A stretch of 64,000 bases of DNA, from assembly GCF_000317435.1 (NCBI RefSeq), contig NC_019751.1:3658001-3722000 (forward strand), in the 5' to 3' direction. Source of the stretch: Calothrix sp. PCC 6303 (GTDB taxonomy: Bacteria > Cyanobacteriota > Cyanobacteriia > Cyanobacteriales > Nostocaceae). A program made the translations under genes and the position numbers. Below the pieces are notes generated by a model, which did no database searches, was not told the origin of the DNA, and worked only from the letters and a program-made list of their open reading frames with translations. This document shows, one piece after another, positions 27,558-36,620 of this stretch (position 1 is the stretch's first letter; each line of letters starts with the position of its first letter).

Positions 27558-27926
27558 ATGACTCAAGATCAGGATAAAGATTTTCGTCCCGTTAACCAAA
27601 TTTTAGGAAGTCAACCTTCACTAGGACCAATCCCTGCCGATCAGATTCTTCCTTGGACAGTTATTGCTTTAGCTTCCTATTTTATTATAAATGGAGTCTT
27701 TGGCGGATTTTTCTCTGATGACTTCCAAAAGTGGTTATGGATGATCTTGATTACTGCTTGGGGAATGGCAACTTGGTGGATATTAACGGGTGGCAGAAGC
27801 TGGCGCTTTTTGAGTAAATTTATTGGTGTTCCCACTTGGACAAGGGGCTTTGCACGTTATCAAAGCATCTTGGAAGTTAACCATGAAGCAAAAAATCGGA
27901 AAACAAAGCGTCAATATCGCAGATAG
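27558..27926 (+). CDS. VirB3-like small membrane protein
   Basis: 122 residues with two close membrane helices (LPWTVIALASYFIINGVFG and WLWMILITAWGMATWWILTG) and a basic C-terminus. Size, topology and position between the VirB2-like and VirB4-like genes fit VirB3. Sequence motifs for VirB3 are weak, so the call rests mainly on synteny. Its end overlaps the next start by 44 nt. Confidence 0.5.
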   Translation: MTQDQDKDFRPVNQILGSQPSLGPIPADQILPWTVIALASYFIINGVFGGFFSDDFQKWLWMILITAWGMATWWILTGGRSWRFLSKFIGVPTWTRGFARYQSILEVNHEAKNRKTKRQYRR

Positions 27927-30630
27927 TAAAACTAGATTAACACCTTTTGAAGATGCTTTGCACTTGGCAACAATGCTACGTGTGGCTTTAAATGGGCGGG
28001 ATATTGGTGCTTATCTATTGACTAAGGGGAATCAGAAAGATAAATTTTGCTTTGTTTTTGGTTTTGAATGTCGGGGAATTCACACCACTTTAAGAACTGA
28101 CCAAATTGACCAAATTCTCAGTAATATTGAAGCTGGTTTGAAGGATATTCCTGGGGATGAGAAAATTACTTTTCATTTGGGTTCCTTTAGTTCGGATACG
28201 CTAAGGCAGCAGGAACTCACTTCATTAATTAAAACTGCCTCATCGAATGATATTAAGTATCTGTTGATGGCAGAAAGGGCAAGAACTAAAGAATTAACAA
28301 ATTTGGGAATTCGCAAACCTAAGTTTTTAAGAATTTATGTCACATATACCGTAGAAACTAGTTCTAATAATAGTAATGATTGGGTTGAGAAGCTATTAGG
28401 AAAAGCTGAATTGTGGTGGTTGAGATTTAAAGGCGAGATGGCAGAAATGGAAAATCAACGCCTGGAAGCAATGATTTCTAACGCCTATCAGCAAGGCTTT
28501 TGTCGGTGGGAACAAATCCTTTCAAATCAAATGGCATTGGATATAAACCCTTTGAGTGCGGAGGATCTTTGGGGAGAAGTTTGGCGCAGGTTAAATCAAA
28601 GTTCTCCCATTGATATTCCGCAGTTGTTGACTTTAGATGAAGATGGATTACATGAGGAAGTTAATTCAGATTTAGCTAGTACCAAATTGCTTGTTGATAA
28701 TATTCATAGTACGACTTTATTAATGGAGTCTGATGTTCCCTGTGCAGATCGGCGTTGGGTACATGTGAATAATAAGTATATTGGTGCCATGACGTTTTTA
28801 GAAAAGCCGGGAGGTTGGCAGAATAAATCTACTCAACTACGGTATTTGTGGGAACTTTTGGCAAGGGAAACAGTTGTAGATACAGAAGTATTTTGTCAAC
28901 TAACTGCGGCAAATCCAGCTATAGTTAGAACTACTTTACAACGGGTTTTAAAACAGTCGAATATGACGGCAATGATGGCTCAAGAAAAAAGCCGTACTAT
29001 TGATGTTAATGCCCAATTGAAGTTAAGAAAATCTGTAGCTGCACAGGAACAATTGTATGAAGGGGCAGTTCCTATATATGCGGGAATTGCCATATTTGTT
29101 CACCGTCCCACCTTAGATAAACTGGATGAAGCCACAAGATATATTGAAAACTGTTTTCAACGTCCTGCACAGGTAATTAGGGAAACTGAATATGCTTGGA
29201 AAATTTGGCTACAATCATTACCAATTGTTTGGGAGGGACTATTAGCAAAACCCTTTAATCGGCGGCAATTGTATTTAACTAGTGAAGTTCCGGGATTAAT
29301 GCCTTTAGTATTAACAAAAGGTGGTGATCGTCATGGGTTTGAATTAATAGCTGAAGAAGGGGGAACACCTGTACATATAGATTTATTCCACGAACATAAA
29401 AATCTGGCATTATTTGCTACTACCCGCGCCGGAAAATCGGTATTAGTATCGGGAATTTTAACCCAAGCTTTAGCGCATGGTATCCCTGTAGTTGCCTTAG
29501 ATTTCCCGAAACCTGATGGCACATCTACGTTCACCGACTATACGCAGTTTATGGAAAAGAACGGCGCATACTTCGATATTTCCAAACAATCCAATAATCT
29601 ATTTGAGCAACCCGACTTACGTTCATTAGATCCCGAACAACAACGCGATCGCACTCTCGATTATACAGCCTTTTTAGAGTCAGCCCTCATCACCATGGTT
29701 TTGGGTTCCTCCAACGAAAATCAGCTACTTTCACAGACAGTGCGATCGCTGTTAAACTTGGCGCTAACTGCCTTCTTTGCTGATGCTGGAATTCAAGAAA
29801 GATATCGCGTTTCCATCGCTGGGGGTTTTGGTAGTGACGATTGGGAAAAAACCCCAACTCTCAAGGATTTCCTCTCCTTTTGTTCCCCAGAACACCTGCA
29901 AATTGAATCCATTAGCGGTAGGGTGGAAGATGCCTTAAGCCAAATTCAACTGCGTCTGCGGTTTTGGCTATCTAGTCGGGTTGGACAAGCTATTTCAGCA
30001 CCTTCTAGCTTTCCCAGCGATGCCCAACTTTTGGTTTTTGCTCTCCGAAACCTTTCAGATAGCGAAGATGCCGCAGTCCTCTCCCTGAGTGCCTATTCTG
30101 CCGCATTACGTCGCGCACTCAGTAGTCCCGCTTCCATATTTTTTATCGATGAGGCTCCTATTCTCTTTGAATTTGACCAAATTGCTGATTTAGTTGGTCG
30201 AATTTGTGCCAACGGAGCCAAAGCGGGAATTAGGGTAATTTTATCAGCACAAGACCCCGATACCATCGCTAAATCGAGATCAGCATCGAAAATTTTACAA
30301 AACTTAAGTACACGTTTGGTAGGAAGAATTCAACCAGTAGCTATTGATAGTTTTATCGATATTTTGAAATATCCCCGTGAAATTATCTCTCGCAATGCTT
30401 CAGAAAACTTTTTTCCCCGCAAGGAGGGAATTTATAGTCAATGGTTATTAGATAATAATGGGACTTATACATTTTGCCGCTATTATCCAGGTTACGAACA
30501 ATTAGCTGTAGTGGCAAATAATCCTAATGAGCAAACTGCAAGGAGTAAAATTATGCAAGAATATCAAGATAAATATGAGGCAGTTTCCACGTTTGCCCGT
30601 CAGTTAGTTGCTTCTTTGCGAGGAAGTTGA
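27883..30630 (+). CDS. VirB4/TraC-like ATPase of a T4SS-like system
   Basis: 915 residues from the preferred ATG (GGAAG ribosome site, inside the previous gene). A long N-terminal region precedes a P-loop NTPase domain. Walker A is TTRAGKS at 513-519 (LALFATTRAGKSVLVSG), a variant without the first glycine of GxxxxGK[ST]. Walker B is FFIDEAP with D756-E757. RVILSAQDPDTIAKS near 785-800 and LSTRLVGRIQP are where VirB4 proteins have the sensor/arginine segments. This is the clearest T4SS mark in the cluster: a hexameric ATPase powering assembly at the inner membrane. Confidence 0.8.
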   Translation: MKQKIGKQSVNIADSKTRLTPFEDALHLATMLRVALNGRDIGAYLLTKGNQKDKFCFVFGFECRGIHTTLRTDQIDQILSNIEAGLKDIPGDEKITFHLGSFSSDTLRQQELTSLIKTASSNDIKYLLMAERARTKELTNLGIRKPKFLRIYVTYTVETSSNNSNDWVEKLLGKAELWWLRFKGEMAEMENQRLEAMISNAYQQGFCRWEQILSNQMALDINPLSAEDLWGEVWRRLNQSSPIDIPQLLTLDEDGLHEEVNSDLASTKLLVDNIHSTTLLMESDVPCADRRWVHVNNKYIGAMTFLEKPGGWQNKSTQLRYLWELLARETVVDTEVFCQLTAANPAIVRTTLQRVLKQSNMTAMMAQEKSRTIDVNAQLKLRKSVAAQEQLYEGAVPIYAGIAIFVHRPTLDKLDEATRYIENCFQRPAQVIRETEYAWKIWLQSLPIVWEGLLAKPFNRRQLYLTSEVPGLMPLVLTKGGDRHGFELIAEEGGTPVHIDLFHEHKNLALFATTRAGKSVLVSGILTQALAHGIPVVALDFPKPDGTSTFTDYTQFMEKNGAYFDISKQSNNLFEQPDLRSLDPEQQRDRTLDYTAFLESALITMVLGSSNENQLLSQTVRSLLNLALTAFFADAGIQERYRVSIAGGFGSDDWEKTPTLKDFLSFCSPEHLQIESISGRVEDALSQIQLRLRFWLSSRVGQAISAPSSFPSDAQLLVFALRNLSDSEDAAVLSLSAYSAALRRALSSPASIFFIDEAPILFEFDQIADLVGRICANGAKAGIRVILSAQDPDTIAKSRSASKILQNLSTRLVGRIQPVAIDSFIDILKYPREIISRNASENFFPRKEGIYSQWLLDNNGTYTFCRYYPGYEQLAVVANNPNEQTARSKIMQEYQDKYEAVSTFARQLVASLRGS

Positions 30631-30684
30631 TGAAGTATTTAAGTTTTAAGTATTTAATTATCTAATTATCTAATTTGAGGAATT

Positions 30685-31479
30685 ATGCGTAAAACTATTT
30701 TTTTGGCTGTTGCTTTGTCTAGTGCGATAATTTTACCAGCTACAGCCCAATTAGGTAAAGTTTGGTCTGATTTTCAATCCTACTCGGTGGATTTACAAAA
30801 CTACCTACGCAATAATCTTAGTGATTTTAGACCCTTGGAAATTCAGACTCAAGGTGCAGTCACATCAGCGACAGGTGAATTAAATATTCCAAATCCGATT
30901 TTTGCTAACGAAATAATTAGTAGTGATATATTTATCAATTCGATATCTGGTAATTTTGAAGGTAATCCTTTACTAAATTCTTACTCAGTTGGCAATGATA
31001 TGAACCGCTATATTATTCGTGGTTCAATTGCCAGTTATTTAGGTAGGAATGGTCAAATTAGGGCAAAGGTCAAACTTCAAAACACTGAAAGAGAACTTAG
31101 AAATATAGATGCTTTTACTAAAGAATCAGAGGATAATTACAGCAACTTTGAAAGTGACGTTACATCAAAAGTTCAAGAACTTATAGGTAAGGGAGATATT
31201 GCGGGGGCAGGAATTTTATCCAGCTTACTAAATCAATCAATATTCCAATTAAAACAAATTAAAATCCAGCAAAATCAATCGAAAATTATCGGTGAAAATC
31301 TTGCCCAAACTATCCAAGGAAACCAGTTTTTACAATATGCGAACTTGAATTTATCAAGTTTATCACAGCAAATGGAGGAAACAAACCGAGCAAGAAGAGT
31401 TGATAACTCAGCAGAAGCGGCAAGGTTATTAAGAACTACTTCCCAAATAGATTTGTTTGGGAGAAGCGATGATAATTAG
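30685..31479 (+). CDS. VirB5-like secreted protein
   Basis: 264 residues with a cleavable signal (RKTIFLAVALSSAIILPATAQ) and a mostly helical mature part containing long coiled-coil-prone stretches (NRYIIRG..., QLKQIKIQQNQSKIIGENLAQTIQGN). Position after VirB4 and the exported helical design fit VirB5/TrbJ, the minor pilus-tip component; no decisive motif is visible. AGGA precedes the ATG. Confidence 0.45.
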   Translation: MRKTIFLAVALSSAIILPATAQLGKVWSDFQSYSVDLQNYLRNNLSDFRPLEIQTQGAVTSATGELNIPNPIFANEIISSDIFINSISGNFEGNPLLNSYSVGNDMNRYIIRGSIASYLGRNGQIRAKVKLQNTERELRNIDAFTKESEDNYSNFESDVTSKVQELIGKGDIAGAGILSSLLNQSIFQLKQIKIQQNQSKIIGENLAQTIQGNQFLQYANLNLSSLSQQMEETNRARRVDNSAEAARLLRTTSQIDLFGRSDDN

Positions 31480-31532
31480 TCATAAAAAATAATTTTATTT
31501 TACTAAAACTATCTGAAATATCATAATTAATA

Positions 31533-32582
31533 ATGAAACTAATTATTCCCATCTTAATATCTCAAGTTGGCATTGATGATGTTCTCGGTAATGGAGCAAC
31601 AACAGCTAGAAGTATTAGCGAAGGATGGGATAAACAATGGTTAGATCTATTACAAAATAATATTACCAATAATTTGTATGGAGCATTAACAAACCTAGGA
31701 ATATTCTTTGCTGTTGGAACTTTACTGTTTTTTATGTTGCAATGGCTAAAAGATGTAATTAATAGTGAGTATTCCCGTCCAATTTCCGATTTAATTTGGC
31801 CCCTAATTGTGGTAGCCTTATTAGCAAATTCTGGCAGTGGAAGTATGTTATCTAGTCTAACATTAGGAGTCAGGAATTTTTTAAATACAGTCAATCAAGA
31901 AATAATCACAACAACTGATGCTGATAAAGTCTATCAGCAGGCTTTAAATATGAGTATAGCCGAGGATATCGCCGGGTCTGTGTTGCGCCCCTGTCAATCA
32001 CTCACTGGAGAACAACAAAGTCAATGCTTTGTCAGAGGGAGTGAAAAAATTACCCTTCTCTGGCAGGAATATCGAAATTTGTATGGTAGTCAAGCTTGGA
32101 TTGATCGGCTAGAAAACAAAGTTAATCAAATTGCCTATAATACTGGTAACGTCTCAGAAAGCTCTTTTAACTCGTTATTAGGAACAACCGTACAAACAAT
32201 TATTAAAAGTTTTTTAGTATCACTGCAATATGCCTTTCAAAACCTCATTGAAGTCACTATGTTACTGATAGCAACCCTGGGTCCCCTTGCTGTGGGGGGT
32301 TCTTTATTACCTGTTGCTGGTAAGCCAATTTTTGCTTGGTTAACTGGATTTGTAGCTATAGGAATCTCAAAAATTTCCTTTAATATAGTTGCCATGTTAA
32401 CATCAGCAGTAATCGTCAACGGACCAGGACAGGATGCAAGTACAGATCCAGATTTGATGTGGTTTATGATTTTTTTAGGAATCTTAGCACCAAGTATATC
32501 TCTACTTGTAGCTGCTTTAGGGGGGTTTGCAGTGTTCAATGCTATTAGTAATACAGCTTCATGGGTAAAGGAACGGGTGTGA
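31533..32582 (+). CDS. VirB6/TrbL-like polytopic membrane protein
   Basis: 349 residues. An N-terminal helix pair (LGIFFAVGTLLFFMLQWL, ISDLIWPLIVVALLANSG) is followed by a 130-residue loop and then about four more helices (VTMLLIATLGPLAVGGSLLP, PIFAWLTGFVAIGISKISFNIVAML, LMWFMIFLGILAPSISLLVAALGG). The segment LGPLAVGGSLLP...WLTGFVAIGISKISFN is typical for VirB6/TrbL-type channel proteins. Fifth gene of the cluster. Confidence 0.65.
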   Translation: MKLIIPILISQVGIDDVLGNGATTARSISEGWDKQWLDLLQNNITNNLYGALTNLGIFFAVGTLLFFMLQWLKDVINSEYSRPISDLIWPLIVVALLANSGSGSMLSSLTLGVRNFLNTVNQEIITTTDADKVYQQALNMSIAEDIAGSVLRPCQSLTGEQQSQCFVRGSEKITLLWQEYRNLYGSQAWIDRLENKVNQIAYNTGNVSESSFNSLLGTTVQTIIKSFLVSLQYAFQNLIEVTMLLIATLGPLAVGGSLLPVAGKPIFAWLTGFVAIGISKISFNIVAMLTSAVIVNGPGQDASTDPDLMWFMIFLGILAPSISLLVAALGGFAVFNAISNTASWVKERV

Positions 32583-32636
32583 CTTACATCATCACCGGCG
32601 TAAACGCACGGTAGAATAAACTACAGAGGTAGGACA

Positions 32637-33458
32637 ATGACGAGGCTACTGGAGAAAAAACAACGCACCAAAAGTATCTTAACCCTTTTTGCGATCGCTA
32701 CTTTTGGTTTACACCTACTAACTCTAGTTTTACTGATATTTCAAGGTCTGACCATCCGTCAACTAAGTCTTCAGAAACCTCCTAATTTCGTCCAACTTAT
32801 TGACGGCAAAAACGTAGGTATTACCGACAATTTGTCAAGAGAACCAGAAGTCATTCGTCAATTTGTCAGCAAAACCATGACATCGATGTTTAACTGGTCT
32901 GGAAAATTACCACCCCAATCCATCGAAGATATTTCTAAACCCAAACCAGACCCCGGAATTTTGATTCCTACCTCCCAAGGTGGTAGTCAAAAAATTACCA
33001 CCACAAGCTGGATTGCTAGTTTTGCTTTAGCAGAAGACTTTCGCAAAGGTTTCCTTAGCAAAATCGCCGAAATCACACCACAAGACGTATTTTACAATAA
33101 TCCCAGCCAAGCAATTAACGGACAATTAGTAATTAAACGAATTTACCCCCCCGAAAAAACTAACTCAGGTCAATGGCGAGTGGGAATGGTAGCTGATATA
33201 GTACAGAAGAAACTATCAAATAATCAAACTATTGTTACCCCCTTTAATAAAGATTTACTTATTAGATCAGTAGATTATTTCCCCTATCCCCAATCCAATA
33301 TTAGTACCGATATCCAAAAAGCCATTTATAGCGTCCGTGCCGATAAATTAGAAATTTATGAAATTCGGAATTTATGCTTAATTGATGAATATAATAATCT
33401 CAACCAGGATAAATTCAAAGTCTGCGGTGGCAAAAGAACTGATAGCTTTATTAAGTAA
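32637..33458 (+). CDS. VirB8/TraE-like protein, long copy
   Basis: 273 residues: short cytoplasmic N-terminus, one membrane helix (FAIATFGLHLLTLVLLIFQ), then a periplasmic domain starting PPNFVQLIDGKNVGITDN and EVIRQFVSKTMTSMFNWSG. The layout is that of VirB8/TraE. AGGTAGGACA precedes the ATG. A shorter paralogue follows 26 nt later, so this was duplicated. Confidence 0.6.
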   Translation: MTRLLEKKQRTKSILTLFAIATFGLHLLTLVLLIFQGLTIRQLSLQKPPNFVQLIDGKNVGITDNLSREPEVIRQFVSKTMTSMFNWSGKLPPQSIEDISKPKPDPGILIPTSQGGSQKITTTSWIASFALAEDFRKGFLSKIAEITPQDVFYNNPSQAINGQLVIKRIYPPEKTNSGQWRVGMVADIVQKKLSNNQTIVTPFNKDLLIRSVDYFPYPQSNISTDIQKAIYSVRADKLEIYEIRNLCLIDEYNNLNQDKFKVCGGKRTDSFIK

Positions 33459-33484
33459 ATTGATCACAAAGTCAATGGTAATCA

Positions 33485-34147
33485 ATGCAAATACTGAAAT
33501 CTGAAAATAAAAAAAGTAGCATCTTACCCTTATTTGCAGTGGCAACATTTGGTTTACACCTATTTGCCCTTTTGGTATTGACATTTCACTGGTCAATGTT
33601 AGAGCAATTCAAGCAAAGATTAACACCTCAAAGCTTAGTGCAACTCATCGACGGACGTGCAATCACAGTAGACCCCAAAGCCGATTTAGAACGACATCCA
33701 GAAACAATTAGACGCTTCGTTGGAGAGACGATGACCCTAATGTTAAATTGGTCACAACAACAGCAACCAAAAATAGTTTGGGAAATTACCTCCGATTTAG
33801 TTGCAAACGAATTGCAAACAAAATTACAATCACAAATTAGTCCAACGGAAGATTTAAGCAAAGGAACCGAAAACGTATTAATCATTCAGCAGATTTCTGA
33901 ACCAACAAGAATTGCCGAAGGAAAATGGAAAGTAGAAATGACCGCAAATCAAATTATTTTTACAAATTCTGATAAATTAGGCAGATCAACTCCCTTTAAT
34001 AAACAAATTTTAGTTACAGCAGTTGATCAACCCACAACTTCATTACCAAATCTACCAATACCTCTAAATTTAGCAGCTTATCGTGTGGGAGAAGCAAGAT
34101 TAAAAATATCTAATATTTGTGAAATCAAAGATCAAAACTGTTCATAA
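33485..34147 (+). CDS. VirB8/TraE-like protein, short copy
   Basis: 220 residues, clear paralogue of the previous gene. Shared: LFAVATFGLHLF helix, LVQLIDGRAITVDPKADLERHPETIRRFVGETMTLMLNWSQ, and TPFNKQILV. It lacks about 40 residues present in the long copy (the segment around SWIASFALAEDFRKGFLSKI). The pair could build a mixed periplasmic ring. Same direction, 26-nt spacing. Confidence 0.6.
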   Translation: MQILKSENKKSSILPLFAVATFGLHLFALLVLTFHWSMLEQFKQRLTPQSLVQLIDGRAITVDPKADLERHPETIRRFVGETMTLMLNWSQQQQPKIVWEITSDLVANELQTKLQSQISPTEDLSKGTENVLIIQQISEPTRIAEGKWKVEMTANQIIFTNSDKLGRSTPFNKQILVTAVDQPTTSLPNLPIPLNLAAYRVGEARLKISNICEIKDQNCS

Positions 34148-34222
34148 AATCCAAATAACTCCCAATCAAAACAGAAACTTCCATTATCTAAAATAAATTA
34201 CCTATTAACACCAGAAAAATTT

Positions 34223-35857
34223 ATGTACGAATCTTCAATTTCTCCCAGAAATCCCCTAAATTTCATCAAATCCAGTGAACTGGACGCACCAGATTGGGAA
34301 TCTAGGATGGCAAAGTTGGTTGGTTTAGAAGAAAATCAACCAACAAATAATTCAGTAATAATTCCAGAAGAACAGCTAGAAGAATCAACCTCCTCCGACT
34401 CTTTTTCCCAACCACAACAACTACAAACAAAACAATCCCTCTCAGAAAATCCCTTTGCAAAACTTGCTTTAGTAAGTGCAGCAACTTTGACAATGATGCT
34501 AGTTGCCGGAGTATTTTTGTCACAATTAATGGGTTTAGGAAACAAAAAAACAAATAACAACAATGCTTTATCTCCATCTCAACCCCAAGCAACACCTTCT
34601 ACCCGTCCCCAAAATTTAGCATCAGAAATAGAGACTCTAAAAACTAAATTAGCTTTAACAGAACAAGCAGAAACCCTCAAAGCAGCACAACAAAAATTAC
34701 GAAATCCCCAGGTAAATCCAACTCAAAGCACATTAGTTGCAGATTCTCAAGCTTCTCCAAGAAACAATATTAATCGGGTCAGAGTACCTAACCAAAGACA
34801 ACCCATTCAAACAGCATATATTCCGAATTCTGTCAATATAATCCGTGACCTTCCTCAGCAATCGGTATCTGATACACCCAAACCTCAGACAACTGTAGAA
34901 TCTAGACTTTCCCCCCCACTCTCGTCTTCCCAAACAAGCATTCCCGCTACCGCACCAATAGCCCAAATCACCCCCCAAGCGACTCCAGATCCTCTTCAGG
35001 AATGGATGAAACTATCAAAATTAGGTAGTTATGGTCAGGTTGCTGTGAGCGATAATCGAAGTGTTAATCCGACAAATTCCACACCTGTAAATAATCCTGA
35101 AACAGCCACACAACCCACCAATAACCCACCCAACCAAACACCACCACCCGAAACACCAACTTCGGCAGTTAGTCAAAACCAATCCCAGGGGTCAAAATAC
35201 GTAGCAGTAGGTACTAGCGTCAAAGGAGTATTAGCAACCGCAATATTTGGGGAAACCACTCGTTCAGGTAATAAAGACAAAGACGATGCTGATAGTACAG
35301 TATTTGTTGTGCGTTTGAAGCAACCACTTAAGTCTATCGACAACGCGATCGCATTACCAGCCAAAACTGAGTTATTAGCAGAAGTTCGTTCCATCTCCGA
35401 ACAAGGTTTGGTGCAATTAAATGTCACCAAAATTATCCTGCAAAACGACAATAACCCCATCGAAAAAAGCTTACCGCCAAATTCTATGATTCTTCGCGCT
35501 TCCAAAGGTAGACCCCTAATTGCCAACCAATATCCCAATCGAGGAGGATCAATTGCTTGGATGGATGCCGGATTATTCGTCCTAGGAGGTTTAGGTAAAG
35601 CCGCAGAATTATACAATCGCGCAGATTCTCAAATCAGCCCAGCCCCAAATGTTATTGGTGGTACCATCATTACTAACTCAAATCCCAAGCGAAATGTCCT
35701 AGCTGGGGTTTTAGAAGGGGGAATGAATACCGTAGTTCCCCAAATTGCCCAACGCAATCAACAAGCTATTTCCCAACTATCACAAAAAAGTAATATTTGG
35801 TTTTTACCTGCTGGTAAAGAAGTTGAAATCTATATTAATCAATCCATGCAGTTCTAA
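34223..35857 (+). CDS. VirB10/TrbI-like protein
   Basis: 544 residues. Residues 1-78 cytoplasmic, one membrane helix about 79-104 (AKLALVSAATLTMMLVAGVFLSQ), then a long proline/glutamine/asparagine-rich periplasmic linker (110-320), and a C-terminal domain from about 325 (VAVGTSVKGVLATAIFGE, TVFVVRLKQPL, ALPAKTELLAEV, RPLIANQYPNRGG). This is the VirB10/TrbI plan: an inner-membrane anchored protein reaching the outer-membrane channel. It ends KEVEIYINQSMQF, like VirB10 C-termini. Confidence 0.75.
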   Translation: MYESSISPRNPLNFIKSSELDAPDWESRMAKLVGLEENQPTNNSVIIPEEQLEESTSSDSFSQPQQLQTKQSLSENPFAKLALVSAATLTMMLVAGVFLSQLMGLGNKKTNNNNALSPSQPQATPSTRPQNLASEIETLKTKLALTEQAETLKAAQQKLRNPQVNPTQSTLVADSQASPRNNINRVRVPNQRQPIQTAYIPNSVNIIRDLPQQSVSDTPKPQTTVESRLSPPLSSSQTSIPATAPIAQITPQATPDPLQEWMKLSKLGSYGQVAVSDNRSVNPTNSTPVNNPETATQPTNNPPNQTPPPETPTSAVSQNQSQGSKYVAVGTSVKGVLATAIFGETTRSGNKDKDDADSTVFVVRLKQPLKSIDNAIALPAKTELLAEVRSISEQGLVQLNVTKIILQNDNNPIEKSLPPNSMILRASKGRPLIANQYPNRGGSIAWMDAGLFVLGGLGKAAELYNRADSQISPAPNVIGGTIITNSNPKRNVLAGVLEGGMNTVVPQIAQRNQQAISQLSQKSNIWFLPAGKEVEIYINQSMQF

Positions 35858-35895
35858 CTTGTTTATGTATCAGATACAAAAGTATTTAAATTAAC

Positions 35896-36507
35896 ATGAT
35901 ACTACTGCTAAATAAACTCAAAACATCTGGAAATTTTCCCAAAAAATCATCTAGAAATCATCTATTTTTTCTACCTTCCCTCATCATAGCAACTCTAATT
36001 ACCTTATTTATTGGTAAAGCAGTTGCCAATAATGCCGTCCTCCGATCGATATTTTCTTGCCAAGCCCAAGGCTTAGGAGGGGTAACACCAACTATTGATA
36101 TTTGGTACCAACAGGGGACAAATTTGAGTTTCATTCAAGCTGGAGAAACAATCAAAAAAGTTTGGTTAAATGATCCTTCCCAAGTAACCATTGATTTTGA
36201 CGGTCCAATGTGTATGCAATTTGGTCAAGATCGTAACATTAACCAAGGAGATTGCCAAAATTCAGCCGCCCGCGTTATCCAACTAAGACGTATTCCCAAA
36301 CTAAATATTCCAGGATTACCTAATACTAAAAACACACTTCTAACAGTTGTCACCGAAGCTCAAGGAAAAACAAAACTATACGCTTTTCGGGTCATTTATA
36401 ATCAAGGAAGTCCGGAATACAGTACATTGGCAATCTTTGCAGATCCCCCTTCCCCAGATGCGAGTAAACCTATCTGTGAATTTCCTAAAAAAGCTCCAAA
36501 TCAATAA
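35896..36507 (+). CDS. VirB9/TrbG-like protein
   Basis: 203 residues with an N-terminal hydrophobic signal or anchor (FFLPSLIIATLITLFIGKAVA). GETIKKVWLNDPSQVTIDFDG, SAARVIQLRRI and NTLLTVVTEAQGKTKLYAFRV match the beta-strand N-domain of VirB9/TrbG proteins that pair with VirB10. It lies after VirB10 rather than before it, as in Agrobacterium. Last gene of the run; it converges with the TPR gene 113 nt away. Confidence 0.6.
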   Translation: MILLLNKLKTSGNFPKKSSRNHLFFLPSLIIATLITLFIGKAVANNAVLRSIFSCQAQGLGGVTPTIDIWYQQGTNLSFIQAGETIKKVWLNDPSQVTIDFDGPMCMQFGQDRNINQGDCQNSAARVIQLRRIPKLNIPGLPNTKNTLLTVVTEAQGKTKLYAFRVIYNQGSPEYSTLAIFADPPSPDASKPICEFPKKAPNQ

Positions 36508-36620
36508 ACTCATAGCTGCTGGAAGTGATGTCAAGTAGACTCCATGGTAAAGCAGATAGTGCTGAGGTGTTATTTTGTAACTCACTAAAGCGATAAACGC
36601 TGTATGCAGTATTATTTAGA

